Origin: Hoplostethus atlanticus
Lineage: Eukaryota; Chordata; Actinopteri; Trachichthyiformes; Trachichthyidae
Direction: 5' to 3'
Assembly: GCA_034670405.1 (NCBI GenBank)
Contig: JAXDDX010000018.1
Location: 3,782,501-3,846,500, forward strand
DNA length: 64,000 bases
Of the stretch, positions 33,991 to 46,080 are shown in pieces. Numbering within the stretch: position 1 is the first letter of the stretch; each line of letters begins with the position of its first letter. The notes beneath the pieces are model-generated. The model was not told where the DNA came from and made no database searches. It saw only the letters and a list, made by a program, of their open reading frames with translations. The position numbers were made by a program, and so were the translations under genes.

Positions 33991-36180
33991 AGATAAATAA
34001 AAGTTAAAAAATAAATCAGTTATTTAGCCAGTGCATTTCTTTAGAAGTCAAATCAATATGGTCACAAAGCTAGTAGAAAAAAAGGCTCTTTAAACCCTCA
34101 ACTGTACTAATGATCCTACTCCTAGTACTGTCAAACCTGAGGCATGTATGTTTACTGATTTGACAGTTTACATGTTAGCACATGCCTACAAAATAACTTG
34201 AAACAGATGTTAAATTGATGTTGTATACAAAGAAACTGAAATTGATGTTGGTATGCTCCTTGCAACTTAAGATGGAAGATCTATTCTTAGAAGAAGGCTA
34301 AATTATTAGGTGACTGGTTTAACATATGTCACTCAGTTAATTAACAAAATCATAAGAAACTCTTCCAATACAAATATTGTAATTTTCAGAAATAAAATAA
34401 ATAAAAAAATCTGTCAGATCAGCAACTGTTTTGTGGTGTGGGCAATATGAGCACCCAGGACCAAATTAAATTGCAGATTGCAAAAAAGATTGCTCAGAAT
34501 AAAGAGAAATGCCAGGCTTAGATATTGATGGAGATGTGGATTCAAGTCACAAATTTATTGACAGGATTTACTTGAGACAAAGGAAAATTACTTACAGCTT
34601 GACTTAGACTCATATGTAATAATAACTTGAGGCTTGTGAATGCCCAAATGAGAGTGTTATGTTGACAATGGGGTCATAAAATTGTAAAATAATGGCACAG
34701 AAGGTTAACACGTGTGTATTGGTGAGCAAACCTAAGACTGAATTTCCTATATGTTGGCTGTGAATTCTTTTAAATGATTGGACACACATGATACACAAAT
34801 CTCAATGTTTATATGTGTGTAAGCCCGTCATTATACTATTTATTTATTGGTATCTGCTATGTTTGGCTCACACAGCTATGGGCTACTGAGGGGAAGTCAA
34901 AATAATTACATTGATTGATTTGAGTGAGGGCTCAATCCCAATAGTAAATGCACAGAGAGTGATAGACACAACAGCCAGACTGGCCAATCAGTTGCCACTG
35001 TAATAGAAAATGTTTGGCCATTACTTCTTCTTCCTTCCGCAGCTTAGTTAAACTGCAAAAATTCTTGCCACAACTTCCACTTTCAGGACATAACCTAATC
35101 CAAAAGTAAACTAACCTATAGCTGACTTCCTTACATATCGACAATGGTACTCTGATTGTAGTTGTTCTAGTAATAGTGGTATAGTCAGTCCAAATTAGAA
35201 ATTAGAAATTAATTGTCTTTTCTTTGTAGCCTGCACAACTTTTGATGTTACATGTCACATTCAAATTTAAAATTTCATCTAAACATCTGTAGATTTACTT
35301 ACATGGGATTTTTTTGAACCTTAGACCTGCCTTATGTTGTTTTTGGAGAAAAGAAAATAGATGTGGGAGCTCTCACATGGCTAAAACAGGACAATATTAA
35401 CTTTTGTTATTTTTTTCTATGTAGAGCTTGCCTTAAATGTTGACTACAAATGTGATCTTTAACTCAAAAAGGGTTGTGAACACTGATGTAACATTATGCC
35501 CTAGCTAAATTACATCCACTCCAGTCATGAGGGGGAGACGGAGATGAAGGTGAGGAGACGTTAAAGAGAGTTTTTAGTCCTCTTGACAATCATGGGCATG
35601 GATTGTCCAGAATGAGGTGCAACTCAACAGTAGGAAGGAGTTCCTAATATTTTGTACACTCAGTATATTTGACAAGAGGTTGCTGAACTTGAACAACAAA
35701 TCAACAGCAACATCTGCTAGTTGCAACATGGTAACAACAGCCTGTTTACCCTCTGGAATTCATGTGATACCATCTAGTAATTTGTCTTATCCTTGAAGAC
35801 TTAAAGTCTTAAAGTATGACTGTGCATGAGAATGATAACACAGGACACCTTGAGGCTATCATAACACCTCAGTGGTATCTACATTATTATCCATTACCCT
35901 AATAGCGTAGCCATGTTTTAATATCCAATTTAAGATTTTATCATTGCAGAGCCTGATGGAAGTGTTTGTGATTCTATAGTCTTGGGAGCTATAGGGCTCT
36001 ACGTAGATACTGACATGAAGCTGCTGCTTGGCCCGTGTTAGACCTTCTTCCCAGGACGTTGCCATCATGACAAACAACTTTTGGGATACCCTGAAATAAA
36101 ATAATCCAAATGACTTGTATCGGGACTGAATAGTTGTGTCATAAAAAGCTATTTTAGTTATTTTCATATCGATTCACCAG
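33990..36180. other. Gene-free AT-rich stretch
   Basis: No exon was recognised. At 35633-35668 the string 'aaggagttcctaatattttg' followed by 'tacactcagta' resembles the end of a common fish repeat. Otherwise nothing stands out on either strand. Confidence 0.4.
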
Positions 36181-36184
36181 CCAC

Positions 36185-36915
36185 CTTCTTAGGTCCTCTT
36201 CTATTTTCACTTTACATGCTTCCTAATGGTAATATTATAAAGTGGTAATATAGCAATTATAAAGTGGTGATGTGGCAACGCTGCTGTTCTCTTTCTTTCA
36301 CTTATATTCATTCTCTTTCATTCACTTATGCAGATGATACACAACTTTACACTGCAGTAAAACCTGGTGAAACAACAGTTTCACCAATCAGTGCAGTTAA
36401 CATCATTTTGGTAAAATTATTGCCACTGTTTTTGATCCTGACATCTGTTGATAATAATTTCAAAGCAACATCCAATAAGCATATATTCATCTCATAAATA
36501 TCTCAAAGATTAAGCATTTCTTCTCTGAACAATGTTTTTGTGTCTTCTTCTTCTTGAATATATTGCAATGCACAGCTATCTTGCTGTCTCCACACGCAAA
36601 AACAATAAACTTACTCAAAACTCAGCAGCCAACAAACTCAAATAAATGAGAAAAGAGCATCACAATCTGTCAGTCTTAGTGTCTCTTAATTGGGTCTCGG
36701 TAACTGTATTCAGTGATTACGAAGTCTAACTTCTAACTTACAAAGCATTGAATTGTCTTGCTCCATAATACATCACAGATTGATTCATCTCTCCTAATAA
36801 GATTTGCGTTCAGGACTCCTTGTTGTATTTCATATACAGCGAGAGACAGAGCTTTCTCCTACAGAGCTCATTCCCTCTGGAACTAGCTTACTGTCAGGGA
36901 ATCAGACACCATCTT
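36185..36915 (+). mobile_element. L2-like LINE relic
   Basis: 36191-36225 reads GPLLFSLYMLP, the reverse-transcriptase block preceding the active site. 36322-36350 reads FTYADDTQLYTAVKPGE, carrying the catalytic YADD. From about 36740 the sequence reads KALNCLAP and then pieces resembling the L2 C-terminal '...RDRAFS...' and 'LWN-L' end. Stops and gaps occur throughout, so it is a dead, internally deleted copy. Confidence 0.8.
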
Positions 36916-37035
36916 GGTATTTATGTCCTGAATCAAAACCCATTTAGCATAGTTTACAATCTATAATAACCCCTACTGCAAAAGCCTTCCCTCCCTTGTG
37001 GCGCCTGAGCTCCTCTTGCTAAGTCTGTCTTTTAA

Positions 37036-37080
37036 CACACACATGCACGCACGCACACATGCATGCACACGCACACACAG
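37036..37080. repeat. Impure CA-rich microsatellite
   Basis: ACACACATGCACGCACGCAC-type sequence, interrupted by CG and TG steps. Confidence 0.8.
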
Positions 37081-37299
37081 GCCTCATATCTTCAAATTGC
37101 AATGTGTTATTTTCTCTTGTTTTTAAATCAGATTGCTTATGTCCTTTTGTTGCTTGGCTTACTATGAGTAATAACCAAAATGTATTCCTGCGCAAATGTA
37201 CTGCAGTGCTCTTCTGTCTATACAGTGTGTCTTGTCTGTCAAGTTACCAACGCTTCATGAGCAACCAGCTTGTCATATATGAGATATGTTACGAGTGAG

Positions 37300-39310
37300 C
37301 TAACTATGGTCTGCTTTTGCAAAAAATGTTGCCTCTTTGAGGCTAGTAATTTGTAACCATGATTGCAGCTTGCAAGCTAGTCTCAGACTATACCCTGAAA
37401 TTATAAACTTGCCCACAAACAAAAAATCCTCTTGTGTTGGTGTTGGGAATCCTTGTAATTTACTATTTAATCTATGTCTTAAACATAAAGTTTAAAAGTA
37501 AATATACTTCAGAGGAGGAAAACCTCTGTATTTCATGATTTCAACCATGAAAATATGTTTAATTTCTACATGGGTCTGAGTCTGCCCTTTTACCCTTCAT
37601 CAGGCAATTACAGCTGTGTATATCTGCCCCTCCATCTCTGTATCCCATACTTCCAAAGCAGGTGAACATATCCATGACTCCCAGCACCTCTTGTTACAGA
37701 TGGATTGCAACAGAACTGTTTAGATTGACAAAAAAATAGAGAGACTTGACTATAAAATGTTCAGATTCATTACTTTAAGAAGTCACAGACAGTTATCATC
37801 AACAATGTGTATGATATGCTCAAATTCTGCTTTAAAACAAATTTTCCTTTGTGCATTAAGCATAGAGAGTAAAGAAAACAACCACCACCACTGACACCAC
37901 TGCTTCCTCCACTGCATCTTGCTGTAGCATAGCATCCAGGGCACCAACCTCTGGTGTTAACATGTGATATACAAATCAAAACAACATTTTTACATTGTTA
38001 CATTGTTTTGCATTTCTTTCCCCAGTTTTCAAGAGTCATCACTGCCTCCTCTATCTGAATACAAAAAGCACACATCAGCAGCATCAGCTCTGTGTTGTAT
38101 CCAATAACCAGGACCAGAAATAGTGCATATGGCATTATTACTCGGCATTTTTTTATGTGTTTAATTGTCCAAACAGATATTCTGCAACACAATTAAAGAA
38201 AACCCCTAGTTAACACCCCCCCATCCGCCCCCATCACTCACTGCGTCTTACTTTTCTCCACTAGATGGCGCACCGGCTAATTTCTCTGTGTTTTTTTACT
38301 CATCTTGGTAGCACAGAGTGTTTGAACCTTAACCATGATGAGGGAACAGGGAAATAAAAGCTGATGTGTGCTACAGGGCCCAGGCCAGTCCCGTAGGCCT
38401 GCTATACATCTTGTTTGTTCCTGATGAGGCCCGGTATATTTTGGCTGCTTCATTAGGTACATGGCACTTTCACATGGCTGCAGTCATTTATCTTAATAAA
38501 TAATAAGCAGTTACAGCAACAACAAAACACTGATTGCTGAGACCATCCTTCGCCAGGCAGTCAACAGCATAATACGAAATGAGGATACATGTGATTGCTT
38601 GATTAAGGATGTGTGGCATCAGTTGGATAGGCGTCGTTATCGAGAAAGACATGAAAAGCGTCACCACATTCAAAAGGCGATTTTTAACACGTAGTGCTAT
38701 GACAGCAGCTGATGAAGGGGACAGAGAATAAGAGCCCACAGGCCGACAGACTACTATCATAAGTGCATTATTAAACGAAACATCACTTACATCAGGAGTG
38801 GCAGTTCCGTAGTATATTCATCATTTATGCGCAGCGTGATAAGAAATCCTCATGTCTGTAGTGGCCCAAGTAGGACGACCCGATGCATTGGTATGATCCA
38901 GATGTGTAACACCTACCAGACTGCTCGTTTATGCACGTATAAAAAAAACCCACAAAAACCCCCAGACCTGCTTGGACTAGAAGATATACAGCTCAGCCGG
39001 ACTTAAAATAGATAGTTAAATAAATAAATGTGATGTGAAAAGTGCTTAGCGAACTGGCGTCATGTCTGAGCGGGTGTCACTCGGAGCTGCGATGCCTGCG
39101 CGAGGAGACAGTGATGGGGAGGTGGGGTCTATTGTCTCTACTGTGGATGACATCATCCCAGACCAATGGCAAACCCACATGTGATGAAGGCAGTCGGCTT
39201 TGTGACAAACTCAGCACGTGCGGGCTACTAGGGATGGGGGGAGGGGGAGGGTTAGGGTTAAGTGTAGTGATCCTGCTACTATACCATGCTATTCATATGT
39301 CACAGCAAAA
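37300..39310. other. Intergenic stretch with a CpG-rich patch
   Basis: No exon recognised. The patch at 39040-39170 is CpG-richer than its surroundings and includes CCAATGGC-like and GCGCGAGG sequence. It could be a promoter, conceivably a remote one for the minus-strand phosphatase, but no donor site or transcript structure supports this. A GT-rich segment with GGTTAGGGTTA lies at 39247-39260. Confidence 0.3.
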
Positions 39311-39324
39311 CTATGTGACTATCA

Positions 39325-40045
39325 AACATCATGGTAGATAAAAATATAATAGTACTATCAAAAGAGATTTAAAAAAATGTCTCTATAGTAATATCATAGA
39401 AGATAAAAAATGTCCCTATAGAAATATTGTAGTTATATCATAATATTGTACTAATCTCATAGTAGATAAAAACTTTGTTCTTATAGCAGACAAAATATGG
39501 GCTAATGGAATGTTATAGTAATATCATAGAAGATAAAAAAATATCCCTATAGAAATATTGTAGTAATATCATAGTAGATGAAAATATTATAGTAATATCA
39601 TAGCAGATAAAATATGGGCTATAAGAATACTATGGTAAATAAAAAATGTCACTATAGGAATGTTATAGTAATATCACAGCAGATAAAAAATGTCCCTACA
39701 GGAATATTGTAGCAATATCATAGCAGATAAAAATATTATAGTAATATCATAAGAGATTAAAAAAAATGACCCTATAGGAATATTGTAGTAATATCATAGG
39801 AGATAAAAATATTATAGTAATATCATAGCAGATAAAATATGGGCTATAAGAATACTATGGTAAATAAAAAATGTCACTATAGGAATGTTATAGTAATATC
39901 ACAGCAGATAAAAAATGTCCCTACAGGAATATTGTAGCAATATCATAGCAGATAAAAATATTATAGTAATATCATAGGAGATTAAAAAAAATGACCCTAT
40001 AGGAATATTGTATTAATATCATAGGAGATAAAAAAAAATACAATG
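39325..40045. repeat. AT-rich tandem array with ~225 bp higher-order period
   Basis: About 720 bp is built from variants of 'atagtaatatcatagcagat' alternating with 'aaaaaatgtccctatagg' and 'aatattgtagtaatatcata'. Above this short unit a longer one repeats: the block around AATATGGGCTATAAGAATAC at 39611 recurs at 39836, a spacing of 225 bp with very high identity over at least 170 bp. The array has no coding capacity. Confidence 0.9.
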
Positions 40046-40559
40046 AAGTAAGATAAGATAAATTCATTATTAAGTACTACAGACACACTATAAGTCCCTA
40101 TAGAAATATTATAGTGATTTTCACTAAATGTAGTGGTGCATTCAACATTTCATTTGTGCATTCGACAAATGATTTTAGAACCCTTCGATCTTTACAACAA
40201 GATGAAAAAAAAGGTTCTATATGTGCTAGCAAGATCTGAGCAGTTCATTTTGACCTCATGACACTCGTCACATTCGTCATATTCATGTAATCAAGAGGAT
40301 CAATTACAATTACAGCTCTAGCTCCTTGGAGCAGTGCTACCATGCTTCCCTGAGATGGCACACCTGCTTCCCAAAGCACTGCTTTTTGAGACACAGGTCC
40401 TCCAGGCTCCATCTGACCCCTGACAACAGCCACCCACCATGCCTAAATATAGCGCCGTTCTCACAGGTAACCCAACTGGTCTGGAGAAAAGCACTGGAGA
40501 AAATTGTCTCACCAGATCCTGCTCAGTGATTCAGATTCCAGATTCTCAAACCAACATTT

Positions 40560-40700
40560 TTGACCTGCCCCACCAACTCACATTCAAAGGGATAACAAAT
40601 GGATATTTCTGTACATGTTACTTGCACTTTTACATTTCACTGCACACCTCGTGTGTGTATGTGACAAATAAACTACTTGAACTTGAACTTGAACACCTGC
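40560..40700 (+). repeat. L2-type LINE/SINE 3' tail
   Basis: The sequence ends TTTCACTGCACACCTCGTGT then GTGACAAATAAACTACTTGA followed by tandem ACTTGA units, the characteristic 3' end of fish L2-mobilised elements. Confidence 0.6.
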
Positions 40701-41028
40701 TGTAAAAGTACAGTAACCGTCTGTAAATCTGATAATGTGAACAATTAACGATACACATTTGAAAATTTGCACTCAGCAAATCAGATAGTGTGAATAGCCA
40801 ACAATGTACATTTGCACATCCCTGCATATATTGCATGTTCTTGCAGTGCAAATGTTTAAATCTGTAGCTGCAAACATTTGTAAATCTGTAAATGTGTCAA
40901 AAGCCAACATAGCGAAAATGTTCTCTTTATTATTACAGTACCATGAAGACGTTGGATCTTTATTCTTTAATATTTTTTATATTTTAGTGTAATTTAATAC
41001 CCTTTTTATACCCTAAAGTTCAAAGATC

Positions 41029-41077
41029 TCGTCTCATCTCGTCTCGTCTCGTCTCATCTCATCTTATCTCATTGTGA
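41029..41077. repeat. (TCTCR)n pentanucleotide microsatellite
   Basis: About ten tandem pentamers alternating TCTCG and TCTCA. Confidence 0.9.
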
Positions 41078-41528
41078 GTGGAGACATTAAAGCCTTCCAG
41101 TAGTTCGTACCCACAGTGTGCTCCTTCATCGCCATGTTAGAGCTGCTGGAGTGGGAGGGCAGTGTTGAGTTGCAATATGCCTCTGATATGTAAAGCTGCC
41201 TGAGAAGTTACCTCACCATCTGCGGTCAAGTTACAGCTGATTCATCCACTCCCAGAAGGTCTGGTCTCATTTCCACTTCTTGTAAGCCTATTAAAGTGGC
41301 TCAAGTTCAAAACGGGCCCTGTAATGACAAATCCAAGTGTGATCGGTGCTGAATATCAAACAGATAAATGAGGACAGAATAAAATAAAGAAATGTGAGAC
41401 CTGTGATGTAGGTTTTATGAAACAAGCCATCTGCCCTGCTGACGAGTCCTTGAGCAATGCAACACACTGGTTTCTATAGCTCAAGGGCTTAAAGGAGAAT
41501 TTCTCTGCGGATCAATAAAGTATGATAT

Positions 41529-42520
41529 AATTAGGGTTCAAACCCCAAAGGGGTAGAACCCTATTGTTTTCCTATAGGTTTATTATTCTTTGTTGTCTTA
41601 TGCCACGTCGCAAATTCCCGTGAGCTGGAATGAGCTAAAACCATAAAACTTGGCCCAATAACTGGAAATGATGTGCAAATGCTTCCCAAGAAACCCAATC
41701 GGCCAGATGGTGGCGCTGTAATTAAGGCCCAAAAGCGAAATTTTGGAAAGGCCACGCCCCTCACACAGTGAATCCGATTGACTTGAAATTTTACACACAA
41801 GTCCAGGTCAATATGTTCTACAAAAAAGCCTCAAGAACCACTAAAGTCCGCCTGACTAGATTGTCCGCCATTTTGAATTCTTTTAAAAACACATTTTTGA
41901 CATCTCCTCCTAAACCGTAGGTCCGATTGCTACCAAATTTTCTGTGGATCATTATTGGACCAAGCTTATCAAAAGTTAATACAAAGCTTGCTGATATTTT
42001 ATTTAGTTTTCCAGATATTGACCAATGATCTTCAAAAGGGCGTGGCTCAGCACATAATTAGACCAAAGTCAACAACCCTTCCTCCAATCATCACAAAACT
42101 TGCAGGATATGTCCACATAAGTACCTGAAACATACCCTGAAATTTCCATTAAAATAGGCCACTAGGGGGCGCTACAAATGCCAAATAATTGGCGTGGCAT
42201 AACACAAATTAGACTATAAATAAAAAATTGTTTGTCCAGTTATTACAAAACTCACAGGATATGTTTCATGACAATGTTGAACCACGTGTGTAAAATTATT
42301 TTGAAATCGCTCAATACTGGGTGCCACCAGTTCCAAACATGTGCATGGGCCTGATGCAAATTTGGCCTTAAATCAATGACAGTTTGTCCAAACATCACCA
42401 AACTTTGTGGACATTTTTAATTAAGCTGTTGAAACATGTCCACAAAATGTTTTCCAAATTGATTAATAGGGGGTGACGGCATTGTCGAACAAGGGCGTGG
42501 GCCTGGCCCAAATTGTGCTG
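41529..42520. repeat. Unclassified dispersed element starting 'agggttcaaacccc'
   Basis: The left edge holds the hairpin-like AGGGTTCAAACCCC followed by AAAGGGGTAGAACCCT. The body carries several GGCCACGCCC and GGGGGCGCTACAA-type islands typical of a long non-coding repeat familiar from many fish genomes. A related terminus ('gaaccctgcgaatcgccgct', 'tgcggctatattta') occurs at 45828-45862. No coding capacity was seen; the class is not known to me. Confidence 0.5.
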
Positions 42521-44670
42521 TAATTGTGCTGTAACCCACATTAAAATATGGTTATAAAATATATCGATTTTTATAAATTAAGTTACAAATAATTTAGGCT
42601 ACAATTAAAAATGTTGACACTAAATAATTTGTAAGAAGAAACAATTAAAACGTATGCCTATACAAATTCATAGTGAAACATTCCCCTTTAATTAGTGAAT
42701 ATCCCTTTAAGAAAGACGCTGTTTTTTTTTTCCTCTCACGAAAAAAAGTTACAGCACAGGTGCAGAGTTAGAACCGTGCACTGCAGAGAGAGAAACGGAG
42801 AGAAAGAGATAGATAATTTACTTTGTAAAATACATTAATAACTACTTTTTTACCATTTAATGCAAGCCTGCAAATACCTTAACACACAAACTGAGACCGG
42901 ATGGCGAGCTACCCACGGATCTGAGAGCTGAACACACGTGCCAGTGTGAGAATCTAATGTACACGTCTGATGACTGCCATCGCTGCCAGTGTGGTAGGAG
43001 TGTTGTGGATCTGAAAACAACTACAATACAAAGAACTAGAACTGAGTTTGAAAAGAACTGAAAAGAATATACCACTTTGGTACTACGTTACATTTATTTC
43101 AAGAATTTCCAATGTTATGTTGTTGTGATGATGTAATGTTCATTTGATGTTTATGTAGTGTATGCAGGAGACATCCCCCCCCCCCCCCCACCCACCCGTC
43201 TTTGGACCATACACTATACACAGCAACACCCAAAGACTAACACATTCCTCTCCCAGGTTCTCCTCTGAGGTCAAGACCCCTGCTGTGCTCCCAGGAACCC
43301 AAGGAACCCCCTTTGCAGCAAAAGGTGGATTTCCCCCATAAAGCTGCCAAAAAGTAACACTGCAGATTCGACTAGCCCGCTCTGGTGCCATTAGGAGATG
43401 GGACCGATGATAAGGGCCGGGGAAATGTACCTAATCTGCCTTCCAAGGGAGACACAGAATAAGAGAACAAAAAAACTCTGGAATGTATTGCAAAAATGTG
43501 CTTTCTGTATATGTTTTATTAGATTTAAACTTCACACCCTGTGGCAGATGATGTACCCTACTCCCCAATGTAGTATCTTGGTTATTCAAGGCACACAGAC
43601 TTTTGGTTTACTCGCCAGTATTTTGTGGTAAGACAGTGATGTTTGGTGTCATTCAAACCCATTTGTTGTTAGGTGATTAAATATGTCACTTGCATCCCCA
43701 AAGGATCAAGAAAAATGATGTTTTCCAAACCTGAGCTGGAAATGCAGTTTTAGGGGATGGCGATCACCGGTCATCAAGTTGTAAATCTGATGCATGCAAA
43801 TGAGGGAAACACCTACCACTCCTGACATATAAAGCCCTTGATCCTTGGGCTCGGCTCAGATCACACACAAAATCTTACAAACTCGAACGAACAAAGGAGG
43901 ACAACTCCTGCAATGGGCGGACGGGCAAAAACTCAGGCGGAAAGACATCAAGAAACATCAAGGAACATCAAGAAACTCAACTCAACCGTCCCGCAGCCCG
44001 CACTCCACAACGGCCCTCCTGACGTCGACTGGTCCAGACCAACACGTGCGTGTGTTTACCTGTCCACTGCGACTGCGCGACGGTTACCACGGAGACGAGG
44101 ACGGTAACCAACTTTCTTGTTGATGCACGGGTGATGCAAAGGCAGTGTTGAACTGTGAAAGTGAGGTTAGGATACTCTCTCTCTCTCCACTATTCTCTGT
44201 CCTTCTGTCCCAAGTCTCCCGGAAACGGTCAGCTGTCCTCCAAGCCATCTTTCGCTGTTGCCACATTACCGCAATTAGACGTATTAACAGCTCAGGTCGT
44301 TTTGTCGGTGCAAACTTCCTTGCCATCTTTGATCCCAATATCATTTGCCACTCTTATTTGATATATCCTCTGCCACTGTTTAACTTTCTACATTATTTGA
44401 TATATCCTCTGCCACTGTTTATCTTGCTATCTTGTTTGCCAGTTTTATTACCATTATCTGTTTTAGTTTAGTATTCATTTATTCATTTTATTGGTGTTTT
44501 ATTTACATAGTTAATAACATCTTTGCATTTATAAAGAACTGGCTTTTGTGTGCAAGTATTAATTAATAAGATATTAATTACTAAGAATAATTTCAATAAT
44601 TGTCAATTTTCAGAATTGACCAAATAGTCTCATCGTTCATAACGAAGCACAACACGCTACATTTAGATTG
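42521..44670. other. Gene-free stretch with C15 homopolymer and a 39-bp duplication
   Basis: A run of 15 C lies at 43175-43189. 'Tttgatatatcctctgccac' occurs twice, at 44357 and 44396, giving a 39-bp tandem duplication. Open frames at 43838-44123 and 44145-44471 have repetitive or random composition and no family match. No splice-supported exon was seen. Confidence 0.4.
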
Positions 44671-44671
44671 T

Positions 44672-45103
44672 GACGACCCCTGCTGTTAATCAGCAGGGCC
44701 CGTGTCTTATTGGTCGGGTTGTTGATTAGTGCCTTCTGGTGACACCTGGGCCCGGTGGCACCAGCCTATGAAAGCAAGGTCCTGGTACTCATTGGCGCTC
44801 TGCCATGCTTTGTTCACATTCTTTCTCCTCTTGTTCTCTTGCAGGCACCCTGCTGGTCGTGTGAGGGCCGCAGTTACTTTAGTTTCCTTTTGTGTTTTGT
44901 TACACCTTACAACACTCACACCTTGACATATCATTCATGCACACCTTACACTACTGATCCTACTGATACTCATACGCCATCTCTGGTTAATGTTTAGTTA
45001 TGCCTTTCCTTTAATTACTTTTTGTGTTAAATAAACTACTTTGTTAACGTTACAATGGTGTGTGTCTCCCATATTTGTCATGGCCCAAGAGCCAGGTCGT
45101 GAC
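44672..45103. mobile_element. LTR-like or MITE-like unit with GTCGTGACA/TGTGACGAC ends
   Basis: The left end TGTGACGACC and right end GGTCGTGACA are imperfect inverted repeats, and ATTG occurs at both borders as a possible target duplication. A short palindrome (CCTGCTG ... CAGCAGG) follows the left end, and an AATAAA signal lies about 80 bp from the right end. This fits a solo LTR with its polyadenylation signal; a terminal-inverted-repeat DNA element is the alternative. Confidence 0.45.
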
Positions 45104-45892
45104 ATTGAAGAAAGGTGAATTTTATTGTATCTTACCTGTCGGGGAAGAAAGGAAAAGCGTTAAACCCAAAAGGTTATATCTGTGATTTACCTGTCATTGA
45201 TTTTAAGGTTTACTTACCTGTTTACCTGTGAAGGAAAAATAATAAGACTTAACTCAGGGAATAAAATAAGACATAACCTATTAAGCTAAAATAGGCATAA
45301 CCTACTAACCTAAAATAAGTTATGTTAGAAAGCTGACTAAACTGACTAATCTAACTAAACTGACTTAAACTGACTAGACTAACTAATCTATAGGAAACTT
45401 AAAGGAGAAACAAAAACGGTTTGGTTATACTTACCTGTGATTTAGGCCTATAAGTAGATTGACTTATTGTATGATAAGTGTTATTTTTGTTTGTTTGTTA
45501 CCTTTCCAATCACTAAATTGCCGGCTGTTATATTTAAAGCTCTGTGTCTCTGGTGTGATTTATTATATTATCATCACCACTCCCACGAACCTAGAACTAG
45601 TCCAGTCGTATACTTACGCTGTGGATACAGTGACACAAGTGCTACATGGGCTTACAGTATAGTATTTTTCAGGGGCTTTTATTTTTAAACTGGGCTTTGT
45701 TGTTTGAGAATGGAAGCCTCTGTCCTAGTGGCCTTGCTTACTTAAACATGAAGTTAACTGCATATATTTTTTTGTGGAATTTATCTTCTTCTGTCACTCT
45801 GCATGCAGTTTGCAGTAACAAAATGGTTGGAACCCTGCGAATCGCCGCTTGCGGCTATATTTAAACATAATTTTTTCTTTACCTGTTCATTC

Positions 45893-46080
45893 AGGGTCAC
45901 GGGCATCTTGAGCCTATCACAGCATCCATCACAGGTTTTCAGTCCATCTGACTTGCAAGTCTTTGTACTGTGGGAGGAAATCAGAGCACTCAGAGGAAAC
46001 CCAAGCAAACACCAGGGGGAACATGCATGGCAAAGTGAGCTCTACAAAGGAGGCAGTCCACTGAGTGTTGGGCTGCTAAC
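45893..46080 (-). repeat. Dispersed fish repeat, minus-strand copy
   Basis: It contains 'tttgtactgtgggaggaaat' followed by 'cagaggaaacccaagcaaac' and 'gggggaacatgcatgg'. This is the reverse complement of the well-known fish repeat whose + strand form reads '...tttcctcccacag...'; a + copy lies at 55137-55360. Confidence 0.6.

Noticed and set aside
39325-40045. CRISPR-like array
   Set aside because: Repeats have no constant unit with unique spacers, and the genome is a vertebrate; it is a minisatellite.
43838-44123. Two overlapping ~90-codon + strand frames
   Set aside because: Two different frames open over the same stretch with repetitive direct repeats; no family similarity. Treated as non-coding.
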